Positions 28,476 to 37,528 of a stretch of 64,000 nt of DNA are shown here, one piece after another. Within the stretch, counting starts at the first letter, position 1. Each line of letters starts with the position of its first letter. Under the pieces are notes generated by a model. That model was not told where the DNA came from, searched no databases, and was given only the letters and a program-made list of their open reading frames with translations. The DNA is from Bacillus sp. FJAT-14578 (lineage in GTDB: Bacteria; Bacillota; Bacilli; Bacillales; Bacillaceae_H). The position numbers and the translations under genes were made by a program. Where the stretch lies: positions 248,001-312,000 of the forward strand of contig NZ_AYSE01000004.1 in assembly GCF_000504165.1 (NCBI RefSeq). Reading direction: 5' to 3'.

Positions 28476-29363
28476 TTATTCCTCATCTATCTTATGCGTT
28501 TTATCCTCATCTTGAGGAGATAGTGAAGCATCACTTTTTACTCGTGATTGGCATTTTGTCTGAAAGTTGAAGGGAATCACTTGGTCATACGGCGGCGGCA
28601 TTAACTCAGCGTGAAGGTTATTTGAGTACGGAGTGTCGATTAAGTCATGTTTACTATTTTTTTGCTTTTTTAGCTGTTTAATGATCAGTTTTCCTATTTG
28701 TCTCCCCAGTTCAAGCCCTTCGGTATTATCGCTTGGAAAATGGACACCGGCATATAAACGGGAACCGGCACATTCTTCGGCAAGTTTATGCAATTGCTCC
28801 TTTTCTGCTGGGAAGAAATAGCTCAACATCTCTTCGCAGCAACCTGCCACCGTCCCATGTCCCGCAGGATAGGAAGGATGGCGCGGGGTGCATAAAATCG
28901 TTTCTAACTCAGCATCCAGCTGATTAGGGCGGGCGACCATCCATTTGAATTTGTAATACCAGGTGATGACCAGTGTATCGTTTATGGCGGCGTGAATACA
29001 TGCTAAAATCCGTGCTGCTTTCGCTGCGGGGACGCTATATGTGTCGATTAGACGATCGATAATGGGGGTGAATTGTTTCGTGGGTGCTCCCGTTCCCCAA
29101 TACTTCGCGATTTGAGTTTCAGAAGAGGTAACGTTTGCTAAGGTTTGTTGGACCACTTCCAGTTCCTGATTCCAATCAATTTTTTTGGGATGGCGAATCG
29201 TTAAAGTCGCTTTTTTTCCGTCAGGAGTCATTAATTTTCCGTCTTTACGAAGTTTGAAGAAAAATAGCTTCCATGAGTTTGCCAGCGGTTCTTCCGGATT
29301 GGAGGGAGGTGACGATTCGCCTGCATAAGGCAGTTTTGTCCATCGTTTATAGTCTTTTTTCAT
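28476..29363 (-). CDS. PAP2 / vanadium-haloperoxidase-fold protein
   Basis: A 295-residue soluble protein with the complete three-part active site of this superfamily: KFKWMVARP (lysine and arginine), PSYPAGHG (histidine) and SRLYAGVHFPSDN (arginine, histidine, aspartate). No signal peptide or membrane segments are visible, so it acts in the cytoplasm or is released by another route. Whether it is an acid phosphatase or a haloperoxidase cannot be decided from the sequence. ATG at 29363 follows GGAGAAAAAA; an upstream in-frame codon lacks a site. It interrupts the roc cluster on the opposite strand. Confidence 0.85.
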   Translation of the reverse strand: MKKDYKRWTKLPYAGESSPPSNPEEPLANSWKLFFFKLRKDGKLMTPDGKKATLTIRHPKKIDWNQELEVVQQTLANVTSSETQIAKYWGTGAPTKQFTPIIDRLIDTYSVPAAKAARILACIHAAINDTLVITWYYKFKWMVARPNQLDAELETILCTPRHPSYPAGHGTVAGCCEEMLSYFFPAEKEQLHKLAEECAGSRLYAGVHFPSDNTEGLELGRQIGKLIIKQLKKQKNSKHDLIDTPYSNNLHAELMPPPYDQVIPFNFQTKCQSRVKSDASLSPQDEDKTHKIDEE

Positions 29364-29560
29364 TTTTTTCTCTCCGTTAATGTAAGGTTTTTCTCTATAG
29401 TATGCAAATATCTTCTTTGTGGCGCGGTGAAGAAGCACCAAAATTTATGGAAGATATTATGATATAAAAATTTGGCGCTTTCCTGCCAAAAAAATTGGCG
29501 AAATGCCTATTTATTTGGCAGGTTCGTTCAAAAAATGTTAACAATTCACGGTTTAAAACT

Positions 29561-29576
29561 TGGCACGGAACTTGCA
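29561..29576 (+). promoter_or_regulatory. Sigma-54 promoter of the amino acid permease
   Basis: TGGCACGGAACTTGCA is an exact -24/-12 match. Upstream (about 29468-29522) are inverted TTTGGC/GCCAAA words that could be an activator site but do not fit the RocR dyad well. Confidence 0.93.
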
Positions 29577-29626
29577 TTAATGTTTAATGTAGAAAGAATC
29601 ATCTGAAAAGTATTTTTATTTTCTTT

Positions 29627-29642
29627 TTGTAAGCGTATTCAT
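29627..29642 (+). promoter_or_regulatory. CcpA cre site in the permease leader
   Basis: TTGTAAGCGTATTCAT fits the cre consensus WTGNAARCGNWNNCAW at every position. It lies 50 bp downstream of the -12 element, where CcpA would block transcription. Confidence 0.75.
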
Positions 29643-29667
29643 ATTTACAACACAAAGGAGAGATTCA

Positions 29668-31104
29668 ATGAACATGGAGCAGCATCAAATGCATGAATTG
29701 AAGCGAACGATGAAATCAAGGCATTTATTTATGATTTCTTTAGGAGGTGTCATTGGAACAGGATTTTTTCTTGGATCGGGGTATACCATTAATGAAGCGG
29801 GTCCTATTGGTGCCATTATTGCCTATTTAGTAGGCGGATTTATTATGTATTTAACGATGCTTTGCTTAGGGGAGCTTTCAGTGGCTATGCCGGTATCCGG
29901 TTCCTTTCAAACGTATACGACGAAGTTTATCGGTCCTGCGACCGGTTTTGCTATCGGGTGGCTTTACTGGCTTGGGTGGGCAGTAACAGTAGCGCTTGAG
30001 TTTTTAGCTGCAGGGCAGTTGATGCAAAGGTGGTTTCCGGATTCGCCGGTTTGGATGTGGTGTGCGCTGTTTGCTTCGCTGTTGTTTTTGTTAAATGCTT
30101 TATCAGCTAAAGCATTCGGTGAGGCAGAGTTTTGGTTTTCAAGCATTAAAGTTGTGGCCATTATTATGTTCATCATTCTTGGTGGTGCGGCAATGTTTGG
30201 GTTTATCGACATGAAAGGCGGGCAAGAAGCACCGTTCTTTTCCAACTTCTTTTCAGAAGGTCTTTTTCCGAATGGAATCACAGCTCTGTTGATTACGATG
30301 ATTACCGTTAACTTTTCCTTCCAAGGGACAGAGTTGATTGGAATTGCGGCAGGAGAAAGTGAGGATCCGGAAAAAACGATTCCGCGTTCCATTAAACAAA
30401 CGGTTTGGCGAACGCTTGTCTTTTTCGTATTATCCGTAGCGATTGTGGCGGCGATGATTCCGATGGAAAAAGCGGGTGTGGTGGAGAGTCCATTTGTAGT
30501 TGTGTTAGACAGTATCGGTGTTCCGTATGCCGCTGATATCATGAATTTTATTATTTTAACGGCGCTGCTGTCTGTTGGGAACTCCGGCCTTTATGCGGCA
30601 ACGCGTATGCTTTACTCCCTTTCGAAAGAAGGGATGGCATCGAGGAAGCTTGGGGAAGTCAACCATCGCGGTGTTCCGATGAATGCGCTGCTTTTGACAC
30701 TGGGCATTGCCTTATTATCCCTTCTTTCAGGTTTCGTAGCTGCTGAAACGGTATTTGTATGGCTTCTGTCGGTAGCGGGGCTTGGAGCTCAGGTTGGATG
30801 GATTGCCATTACGGCTTCACAGCTTGCGTTTAGAAGAAAGTACATCCGCCAAGGGGGAAGAGTCGAAGATTTAAAGTTTAAAACACCGTTGTATCCGTTC
30901 CTTCCTGGTTTGGCTTTAACGCTAAATAGCATTGTATTGATCAGCTTGGCTTTTGATTCTGAACAACGCATGGCATTATACTGTGGCATCCCGTTCATGC
31001 TTGCTTGCTACGCTATCTATCATTTTAGAATCAAGAAAAATCAAAAGCTTGGCGTTCAAGAACAGGAAGTACAATTGAATTCCGATAAAAAAATGGTCAT
31101 CTAA
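29668..31104 (+). CDS. rocE: Arginine/ornithine-type amino acid permease (RocE/RocC-like)
   Basis: A 478-residue APC-superfamily permease with 12 predicted membrane segments. It has [20 protein letters not shown] at TM1, [24 protein letters not shown] near TM3, and [16 protein letters not shown] in the loop before TM6; these are close to B. subtilis RocE and RocC as I remember them. The sigma-54 promoter and position next to rocADG support arginine or ornithine uptake; RocE and RocC cannot be told apart here. Start after AAAGGAGAG. Closed by its own terminator. Confidence 0.88.
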   Translation: MNMEQHQMHELKRTMKSRHLFMISLGGVIGTGFFLGSGYTINEAGPIGAIIAYLVGGFIMYLTMLCLGELSVAMPVSGSFQTYTTKFIGPATGFAIGWLYWLGWAVTVALEFLAAGQLMQRWFPDSPVWMWCALFASLLFLLNALSAKAFGEAEFWFSSIKVVAIIMFIILGGAAMFGFIDMKGGQEAPFFSNFFSEGLFPNGITALLITMITVNFSFQGTELIGIAAGESEDPEKTIPRSIKQTVWRTLVFFVLSVAIVAAMIPMEKAGVVESPFVVVLDSIGVPYAADIMNFIILTALLSVGNSGLYAATRMLYSLSKEGMASRKLGEVNHRGVPMNALLLTLGIALLSLLSGFVAAETVFVWLLSVAGLGAQVGWIAITASQLAFRRKYIRQGGRVEDLKFKTPLYPFLPGLALTLNSIVLISLAFDSEQRMALYCGIPFMLACYAIYHFRIKKNQKLGVQEQEVQLNSDKKMVI

Positions 31105-31106
31105 AG

Positions 31107-31140
31107 AAAGGTCAGCCTGGTCAAAGGCTGACCTTTTTTT
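31107..31140 (+). terminator. Terminator of the permease gene
   Basis: AAAGGTCAGCC (31107-31117) pairs with GGCTGACCTTT (31127-31137), T run follows. Confidence 0.93.
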
Positions 31141-31385
31141 GCGTGAATCGTGTTCAGGATAAAAAAAGAAATGAATCGATCGATTGAGAGATTCATTGTT
31201 TGACTGGATAAAAATGAATGCCATTATACAGGTGGCGATAAAGAGTTCGGCTGCTAAAGACGAATGATTGACTTGTGTAAAAGTCTTATTTTGCTTCATT
31301 ATGGTAATTTCCGAACAATGGAAGCGTTTTCCTCATTAATATTATAAATATACAGAAAATTTTATGAGAAAATAGAGAAAAAGTA

Positions 31386-31414
31386 TTGTCAAATGATAAA
31401 ACATTCAATATAAT
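31386..31414 (+). promoter_or_regulatory. Promoter overlapped by a TnrA/GlnR-like box, before glutamine synthetase
   Basis: TTGTCA (31386-31391), 17-base spacer, TATAAT (31409-31414). Inside it, TGTCA-N7-AAACA (31387-31403) matches TGTNA-N7-TNACA with one mismatch. The position over the -35 suggests repression by GlnR or TnrA. Confidence 0.6.
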
Positions 31415-31459
31415 AAACTCATGTTATAAATTACGACGTTGAATGTGAGGTTATCTAAC

Positions 31460-32824
31460 ATGGGACAAACAGTGCTTTCTGAAATGAAAAATGACACAGC
31501 AGTTCTTGAGCAAATTAAAGAAACAATTAAAAACAAATGTGTGGAATTGATTCATTTACAGTTCGTTGACATCGAAGGAATCTTAAAAAATATTACTGTG
31601 ACGGTTGAGCAGCTAGATGATGTAGTAGAAGGAAAGCAAATGTTTGACGGTTCTTCTATTAAAGGATTCTCTCCAATCAATAAATCCGATTTGTATCTTT
31701 TACCGGATTTAAATACGTTTGCCGTATTACCTTGGACAGTAGAAGAGGGGTATGCAGAAGCGCGTTTCCTTTGCTCTGTAGCAAACCCGGACGGAACATT
31801 ATTCGAGGGTGATACTCGTAACGTATTAAAGAAAACGGTTGATCGTGCTGCAGAACATGGCTATACAATCTCTGTCGGACCAGAATTAGAGTTTTTCCTT
31901 TTCAAAGCAGATGAGAATGGAAATCCGACAATGGAACTTGGCGATAATGCAGACTATTTCGCTCCATCTCCAAAGGATCTTGGCGAGCGCGTTCGCTTGG
32001 AAATTTACCGTGCATTAAAAGCGATGGGCTTTACAATCGAAGCTTCTCACCATGAAGTAGCGCAAGGCCAGCACGAACTTAGCTTCAAATATGCAGATGC
32101 ATTAGGTGCAGCAGATAAAGCTACTACTTACAAGTGGGTAGTTAAAACGATTGCAAGTAAATACGGCTTACATGCGACATTCATGCCAAAGCCAGTATTC
32201 GGTATTAACGGTTCCGGTATGCATGTAAACATGTCGTTCTTTAAGGACGGAGAAAATGTATTCTACAATCCAGAGGATGGGCTTCAATTGTCAGAGGAAG
32301 CATATCAGTTCATCGCAGGTTTAATTGAAAACGTGAAAGGTTTTGCAGCGGTTACGAATCCGCTCGTAAACTCTTACAAACGTTTAGTGCCTGGCTATGA
32401 GGCTCCTTGCTATATCGCATGGTCAGCATCAAACCGTTCTGCATTAATCCGTATCCCTGCGAAAAAAGGAATGGCAACTCGCGTTGAACTTCGTTGTCCA
32501 GATCCATCTGCTAACCCTTATTTAACATTTGCGGTAATTGCAGCAGCGGGTCTTGAAGGTATTGAAAAAGGGTTAAAGGCACCTGCATCAATCGACGCAG
32601 ACATTTTCCACATGTCTGAAGAACGCCGTGCAGAGCTTGGTATCGAAAATCTTCCAGGCAGCTTGGAAGCAGCTGTAAGCGAATTGAAAGACAGTGAATT
32701 AGCACGAAACACATTAGGTGAGCACGTATTCGGCGAATATGTCGACATGAAAAAAGCGGAGTGGGACAGCTATCGTACAGCGGTTCATACGTGGGAATTA
32801 GTAAACTATCAAGATAAGTTCTAA
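31460..32824 (+). CDS. Type I glutamine synthetase, stand-alone paralogue
   Basis: A 454-residue GSI enzyme forming glutamine from glutamate, ammonium and ATP. Core blocks are all present: MFDGSSIKGF near 70, GPELEFFLF near 140, EASHHEVAQGQHE near 210, NGSGMHVNMS near 260, NSYKRLVPGYEAPCYIAWS near 330 and RVELRCPDPSANPYL. Compared from memory with B. subtilis GlnA, the N-terminus is longer and the segment equivalent to GSSIEGFVRIEESD reads GSSIKGFSPINKSD, so the arginine linked to feedback control is replaced by proline. No glnR is adjacent. ATG at 31460 follows GTGAGG. The true housekeeping glnA is probably elsewhere. Confidence 0.88.
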   Translation: MGQTVLSEMKNDTAVLEQIKETIKNKCVELIHLQFVDIEGILKNITVTVEQLDDVVEGKQMFDGSSIKGFSPINKSDLYLLPDLNTFAVLPWTVEEGYAEARFLCSVANPDGTLFEGDTRNVLKKTVDRAAEHGYTISVGPELEFFLFKADENGNPTMELGDNADYFAPSPKDLGERVRLEIYRALKAMGFTIEASHHEVAQGQHELSFKYADALGAADKATTYKWVVKTIASKYGLHATFMPKPVFGINGSGMHVNMSFFKDGENVFYNPEDGLQLSEEAYQFIAGLIENVKGFAAVTNPLVNSYKRLVPGYEAPCYIAWSASNRSALIRIPAKKGMATRVELRCPDPSANPYLTFAVIAAAGLEGIEKGLKAPASIDADIFHMSEERRAELGIENLPGSLEAAVSELKDSELARNTLGEHVFGEYVDMKKAEWDSYRTAVHTWELVNYQDKF

Positions 32825-32864
32825 TAAAAAATGGACCAGCCATGAGGCCGGTCCATTTTTTATT
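32823..32864. terminator. Terminator of the glutamine synthetase gene
   Basis: 15-bp perfect outer stem (32823-32837 with 32850-32864) flanked by A and T runs. Confidence 0.92.
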
Positions 32865-33019
32865 AGAAAATAGTTTTTATGGTCCTGTCAGATGATTTTC
32901 TCCCTTCATTTTATTCTTCTTCCTCTGTTTGTGTAAAAGAAAAACTTTTTATGTGTCTTCATGTTTCAGTGCAATAAGAAGCGGGAATGATAGCGATATA
33001 TGAAAAGGAGAGGATTCGC

Positions 33020-33514
33020 ATGAAATTGACAGAAATCGAAATGAAACAGTTGAAAAATAGATTGATAGAGATGAAGCACGAATTAACATACAGGCAGGAA
33101 GAGATAAAAGTATTATCGATGGACGAAGCAACAGGGGAATTGAACACTGGTATGGATAATCATATGGCTGATTCATCAACCGAATTATACGAACGTCAAA
33201 AAGAACAAACGCTTGAAGCGGCTGACGAAGAGCGATTAAACGAAATTAAGGAAGCTCTGGAGCGAATGGTCGAGGGTACGTATGGAGTCTGTGTCGATAC
33301 GGGGGAAGAAATCCCATTTGAACGTTTGCAGGCCTTGCCGTATGCAAAACGCACTGCGAAAGCGCAAGAAGAGTATGAACAAGCCCGAAAAGACGGAATG
33401 ACGAGCGAGCAATCATACGCTGAAAATATGCAAGAATTGATGGATAACGATACGATTCAACGGAAAAATACATTAACAACATCCAGCTTGGAACGAGAGC
33501 AGGATGCATTTTAA
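33020..33514 (+). CDS. DksA/TraR-type (YteA-like) protein with degenerate zinc finger
   Basis: A 164-residue protein with a long N-terminal helical hairpin (about 1-85), then YGVCVDTGEEIPFERLQALPYAKRTAKAQ (about 94-121), which aligns with the DksA/TraR zinc-finger region. Only one cysteine remains (GVC); the other three zinc ligands are absent. YteA-like proteins in bacilli commonly show such loss. The role is unknown. The coiled-coil hairpin might still enter the RNA polymerase secondary channel, but that is inference. ATG at 33020 follows AAAGGAGAGG. Confidence 0.8.
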   Translation: MKLTEIEMKQLKNRLIEMKHELTYRQEEIKVLSMDEATGELNTGMDNHMADSSTELYERQKEQTLEAADEERLNEIKEALERMVEGTYGVCVDTGEEIPFERLQALPYAKRTAKAQEEYEQARKDGMTSEQSYAENMQELMDNDTIQRKNTLTTSSLEREQDAF

Positions 33515-33534
33515 ACATTAATGAGAGTTTGAGT

Positions 33535-33638
33535 GAGGATGACCGAAAAGGGCCGGATTTTGCCCTTTTCGGTCATCCTCTGAAAGGTCCCGTCATGAAA
33601 AACCAGTAAAACCAAGGGATTAGAGGACGGGGTCTTTC
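33535..33638 (+). repeat. Composite two-hairpin repeat, copy 2
   Basis: Hairpin B: GAGGATGACCGAAAAGGGC (33535-33553) with its perfect complement at 33562-33580. One base later hairpin A: GAAAGGTCCCGTC (33582-33594) with GACGGGGTCTTTC (33626-33638). Compared with copies 1 and 3, the changes TC to CG and T to G in the B stem are compensated on the other arm. Confidence 0.88.
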
Positions 33639-33700
33639 AGTAAAAATCAGTTTTTGTGATTTATTAGAGGTTTATGGAACAGTCTGGCTCACTTTGCGTA

Positions 33701-34111
33701 TTAAGCTTTTGTATAATTCAGATCCCAGATGACTCCGAAGCAGTCCTTCACTTTCGCGAATTTCGCTCCCCAAAACGTATCTTGCAGCTCCATTAATACA
33801 GAACCTTTCTCGCTCAATGTATCATATAATTTTTGAATTTCTTCTTCGCTTTCCAGTTCGAGAGCTAATGAAATGTGGTTGCCAACTTCGATCGACTGAC
33901 CTAAAAATGCATCAGATACCATGAGGAATAAACCATCTTTTTTAAATTGCGCATGCATGATTCGGTCATCCACTTCCGGGGGAGTTGGAAAGTCTGCTTC
34001 CCCAAAAGTCTGGATTCCCAGTATTTCTCCCTCGAATACGTCCTTATAATATTCTAATGCTTCTTTTGCGTTGCCGTTGAATGTAAGATAGGGGGTTGCT
34101 TGCTGTTTCAT
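33701..34111 (-). CDS. PhnB-like VOC (glyoxalase-fold) protein
   Basis: A 136-residue vicinal-oxygen-chelate protein of the PhnB/3-demethylubiquinone methyltransferase-like group: TPYLTFNGNAKEALEYYKDVF at the N-terminus, HAQFKKDGLFLMVSD in the middle and VKDCFGVIWDLNY at the end. Enzyme activity cannot be assigned. ATG at 34111 follows AAGGAG; the GTG nine bases earlier is part of the site. It is the second gene of a minus-strand pair with the SRPBCC protein (39-bp gap). Confidence 0.85.
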   Translation of the reverse strand: MKQQATPYLTFNGNAKEALEYYKDVFEGEILGIQTFGEADFPTPPEVDDRIMHAQFKKDGLFLMVSDAFLGQSIEVGNHISLALELESEEEIQKLYDTLSEKGSVLMELQDTFWGAKFAKVKDCFGVIWDLNYTKA

Positions 34112-34150
34112 ATTCAACACTCCTTATAATGTTTTAGGATATAAGAAAAG

Positions 34151-34606
34151 TTATCTGTTATATTCAGATTCCGCTATCATTTTTACCTGATTGACAAAAT
34201 CAATCACGACTTGGTTCGTAGCGAATTTCAAGAATGATTCAGCCTGTTCATTTAACGGTGCATTTGTTGCTGTATATGTAAATAATGTGCGATGTTCATC
34301 GAGTTTTTTCAGCTCATATGCAGCGGTGATATCGAACATATCAGCAAGGACAAAACCAATTTTTAATCTTTTATGATCGGGCGTATTGATATATTCAAGT
34401 GTCTCTACATCATACTCTTGTACTTCTTCGCCTTCTTTGTATTTTTGGCGATAAACGCTTCCAATAACCTGATCGGTTTCTTTAACCGGAGTATTTTCAA
34501 TTACCTGAGGCATGACTTTTTGCATTTGTTCCAGCGATCCGTTGAAATATGAAAATACATGTTCAATGGGGGTGCTGATTTGTCCTTCTTCTGTCCAAGA
34601 CTTCAT
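34151..34606 (-). CDS. SRPBCC/START-like domain protein
   Basis: A 151-residue single-domain protein. The opening pattern (W..EGQISTPIEHVFSYF) and the C-terminal helix (FLKFATNQVVIDFVNQVKMIAE) fit the Bet v1-like ligand-binding fold. Ligand is unknown. Start after GAGGAGG. Promoter with flanking inverted repeats lies upstream; it heads a two-gene operon with the PhnB-like gene. Confidence 0.8.
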   Translation of the reverse strand: MKSWTEEGQISTPIEHVFSYFNGSLEQMQKVMPQVIENTPVKETDQVIGSVYRQKYKEGEEVQEYDVETLEYINTPDHKRLKIGFVLADMFDITAAYELKKLDEHRTLFTYTATNAPLNEQAESFLKFATNQVVIDFVNQVKMIAESEYNR

Positions 34607-34643
34607 AAAATTCCTCCTCTCATGTATGTATCATTACTCTATT

Positions 34644-34697
34644 ATGATACAAACAAATGTTCTGTTTTGTCAACAAAAGAAAAAACAGAACATTTGT
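34644..34697 (-). promoter_or_regulatory. Promoter with paired 16-bp inverted operator for the SRPBCC operon
   Basis: On the minus strand: TTGACA (34668-34673), 18-base spacer, TATCAT (34644-34649). ACAAATGTTCTGTTTT (34653-34668) and AAAACAGAACATTTGT (34682-34697) are perfect inverted copies, one between -35 and -10 and one upstream of -35. The downstream arm, AGAACATTTGTTTG, partly fits the bacillar LexA box CGAAC-N4-GTTCG. Confidence 0.6.
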
Positions 34698-34979
34698 ATG
34701 ATTTTTTTCCTCACAGTGGTACTGAAAAATAGTCTTTCACTGATTAGAGGAATCATTCATTCTTAGGCAAAGTGATGATTTTCCTTTGTGAAATAGTTCC
34801 ATTTTCTAAATGTTCTCATTTAACAATGGTTTATTTAAGGCAATTCTTTTCCGTTTCGAATTCTTATCGATAAAATTCGAAATATTATGTTATTTAAGGG
34901 GGATAAGGAGAAATTATAAGTGGAGTGTAGTATGATTAATAAGGATGGATTAAGCATGAAATGAAAGCGGGGGATATCG

Positions 34980-35603
34980 GTGGATTACGCGTTACTTGGT
35001 TCTTTTCTTATTGTCGCAATTGTCCTGACTTTAGCGCCGGGACCGGACATTTTATTTGTGATGGCACAAAGCATGTCGAACGGAAAAAGAGCGGGGATAG
35101 CGACAGCGTTTGGCCTTTGTTCGGGGATTACAGTACATACAATGGCGGCGGCATTAGGTATTTCAGCCGTTTTATATCAGTCGAATACGGCCTTTCAAAT
35201 CGTTAAATATACAGGTGCCATCTATTTACTATATATGGCCTGGCAGGCGTTTAAAGAAGGGAATACTCCTTTAGCGGCTGGTAAAGTGGAAAAACGGAGC
35301 TTGTCGTCACTTTATCGAAAAGGGATTTTAATGAATATTTTAAATCCGAAAGTATCGCTGTTTTTTTTAGCTCTTCTGCCTCAATTTGTATCAACAAAAG
35401 CGGGAAGTCCTGTCCTGCAAATGGTCGTTTTAGGGTTTGTATTCATGATTCAAGCAGTTGTCATTTTCGCTCTTGTCGCCATGTTTGCAGGCAGCATCGG
35501 CCAAAGGCTTCTTCGGTACCCAAAGGTGAACGGTTACATTAATAAAGGAAAAGCGGGGCTTTTTGCACTGATTGGGATCCGTATCGCCCTTGCCGAAAAG
35601 TGA
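34980..35603 (+). CDS. LysE/RhtB-family amino acid exporter
   Basis: A 207-residue membrane protein with six predicted segments and the family signature TLAPGPDILFVMAQSM near residue 16, followed by GFGLCSGITVHT-like glycine-rich helix and NPKVSLFFLALLPQFV near 122. It probably exports an amino acid or related metabolite. Starts with GTG at 34980 behind GGGGGAT. The next gene begins 10 bp after its stop, so they are co-transcribed. Confidence 0.87.
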   Translation: MDYALLGSFLIVAIVLTLAPGPDILFVMAQSMSNGKRAGIATAFGLCSGITVHTMAAALGISAVLYQSNTAFQIVKYTGAIYLLYMAWQAFKEGNTPLAAGKVEKRSLSSLYRKGILMNILNPKVSLFFLALLPQFVSTKAGSPVLQMVVLGFVFMIQAVVIFALVAMFAGSIGQRLLRYPKVNGYINKGKAGLFALIGIRIALAEK

Positions 35604-35613
35604 GGAGTATACG

Positions 35614-36030
35614 ATGGAAGAATGGAAAATGCTGCTTCAAGAAAAAGACGCGCCTCTCCTTTTTAATCTCCTTCTATTGAAGAAAATGAACGAGTTATTT
35701 GAAGAGGAGCGAAAGGTTATTCGTATTGATTTTTTAGTGAGGGGCATTTGTGAAAAGGAAGTAGATGGATTGCTGGAAGATAAGGGATTGTATAAAACGG
35801 CGTATATTTCTCCTAACGTGCGATGGGGGAGGCTCTTGAATACAGATGAAAGAAATGTACGAAGGGTAGTAATAGCCATGATGGATGAAGCGAAGAATCG
35901 AAAATTTGCTGTGATTCCGGAAAACATAAGCGACTCAAAAATAATGGAATGCATTCGGATGGTTCATGAAGGGAGTTTTTTAGTCTCGATGGAAGAAGTT
36001 GACTCCTTTTTGAAAAAAATGATTAGATAA
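35614..36030 (+). CDS. Hypothetical protein in the LysE operon
   Basis: A 138-residue soluble, charged, largely helical protein that I do not recognise (MEEWKMLLQEKDAPLLFNLL at the start). The ATG at 35614 follows GAGGAG; the upstream extension overlaps the LysE gene and lacks a site. Coding-type third-position bias and tight spacing argue that it is real. Confidence 0.7.
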   Translation: MEEWKMLLQEKDAPLLFNLLLLKKMNELFEEERKVIRIDFLVRGICEKEVDGLLEDKGLYKTAYISPNVRWGRLLNTDERNVRRVVIAMMDEAKNRKFAVIPENISDSKIMECIRMVHEGSFLVSMEEVDSFLKKMIR

Positions 36031-36241
36031 TGAAAAAGAGTAAAACTAGAATCTAACTTCCATGGCCTCATCCATTTAAAAAGAATAGTGCCACACGAAA
36101 GGGTTTTTCTTGCAAAGTTCATTTTCATCATGAACGACTTGCTGGAAAAATCTTTTTTTGTTCTTTTTTCCAAGAGAATATTTCGAGGGGGTGGAAACAA
36201 TAAAGAAGATTGTATTAATGGAAAATAAAAGGAGTATTGCG

Positions 36242-37474
36242 ATGAAGAGTACAAACGCAAAGAGAGGCAACGGTACGTTAGCTGTCATTTCTCTTTCTTC
36301 AATCCCTCTTGTGATGACACTTGGCAATTCCATGCTCATTCCTGTGTTGCCTACGATGGAGAAAAAAATGAGCATTTCTTCGTTTCAATCGAGTCTAATT
36401 ATTACGATTTACTCCATCTTTGCGATATTCTGCATTCCGATTGCCGGATATTTATCAGACCGTATTGGCAGACGAAAGGTCATCATTCCGAGCCTGATTT
36501 TAGCAGGAGCTGGCGGAATTGTATGCGGATTCGCTGCTGGAATGGGAGAGAAAGCTTATCTGTTCATCATGATTGGCCGGGCTCTTCAAGGGATAGGTGC
36601 TGCGGGGGCGGCTCCAATTGTTTTGCCGTTAGTGGGAGATTTATTTGGTGATGATGAAAAAAAGGTAAGCAGCAGCCTTGGGAAAATTGAAACAGCCAAT
36701 ACATTTGGAAAAGTATTAAGCCCTATATTAGGTGCTTTTTTAGCCGGGTTGTTTTGGTATTTACCTTTTTATGCAATTCCCGTTTTATCAGCCCTTTCCA
36801 TTTTATTAATTTTGTTTTTTGTAAAGGCGCCCAAGACAAAACAAAAACCGATGCCATTTGGCGAGTTTATCCATTCACTAAAAGCAGTTTTCAAGAAAGA
36901 TGGAAGATGGTTGTATGCTATTTTTGCCATCGGAGGTATTGTGATGCTTGTTTTATTTGGTGTTCTTTTTTATTTATCCAATACATTGGAAAAAGAGCAG
37001 GCTGTTACAGGTGTAAAAAAGGGATTGTTTTTGGCGATTCCTCTTGTCAGTCTTTGTTTAGCTTCGTATGTGACGGGGGAAAAAATCGAGAAAAACAAAG
37101 TGCTGATGAAATGGATTATTGTCATTGGCCTTGCTGTGTTATCTGTTACATTATGTTCGGCAGCTTTTATCAAGAATATTTGGGGATTATTGGCCATCAT
37201 GTTCGTCAGTGGAATCGGCATTGGAGCTTGTTTGCCGGCATTGGATGCCCTTATCACAGAAGGGACGGAACAAGAAGAACGAGGCACGATCACCTCCCTT
37301 TACAGTTCCATGCGCTTTATCGGTGTAGCGGCCGGCCCGCCTTTATTTTCGGTATTGATGGACAAGTCTGCCCAATGGCTTTTTTTTACAGCAGCTCTTA
37401 TTTGTGTACCTGCCCTATTATGTTCTTTTTTTGCTATTGATCCGAAAAAAAAGAGGAAACTGCAGCATGTGTAA
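36242..37474 (+). CDS. MFS drug-type efflux transporter
   Basis: A 410-residue major facilitator protein of the DHA1 type with 12 predicted helices. Between TM2 and TM3 it carries GYLSDRIGRRKVIIPS, and TM5 has the antiporter-like stretch ALQGIGAAGAAPIVLPLVGDLF. ATG at 36242 follows AAAGGAG; upstream ATG codons lack one. Substrate unknown. An alpha/beta hydrolase gene follows 54 bp downstream. Confidence 0.87.
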   Translation: MKSTNAKRGNGTLAVISLSSIPLVMTLGNSMLIPVLPTMEKKMSISSFQSSLIITIYSIFAIFCIPIAGYLSDRIGRRKVIIPSLILAGAGGIVCGFAAGMGEKAYLFIMIGRALQGIGAAGAAPIVLPLVGDLFGDDEKKVSSSLGKIETANTFGKVLSPILGAFLAGLFWYLPFYAIPVLSALSILLILFFVKAPKTKQKPMPFGEFIHSLKAVFKKDGRWLYAIFAIGGIVMLVLFGVLFYLSNTLEKEQAVTGVKKGLFLAIPLVSLCLASYVTGEKIEKNKVLMKWIIVIGLAVLSVTLCSAAFIKNIWGLLAIMFVSGIGIGACLPALDALITEGTEQEERGTITSLYSSMRFIGVAAGPPLFSVLMDKSAQWLFFTAALICVPALLCSFFAIDPKKKRKLQHV

Positions 37475-37528
37475 GATTGAACGGGCAGGTGGGGGATTGT
37501 TTGTCAAAGTGGTAGAAAGGAGAATGGT

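Noticed and set aside
29964..30542. 192-codon minus-strand frame inside the permease gene
   Set aside because: Antisense shadow of a well-supported permease with a sigma-54 promoter.
36754..37440. 228-codon plus-strand frame inside the MFS gene
   Set aside because: It lies in a different frame of a clear 12-helix transporter gene, has cysteine/histidine-rich shadow composition and no ribosome binding site.
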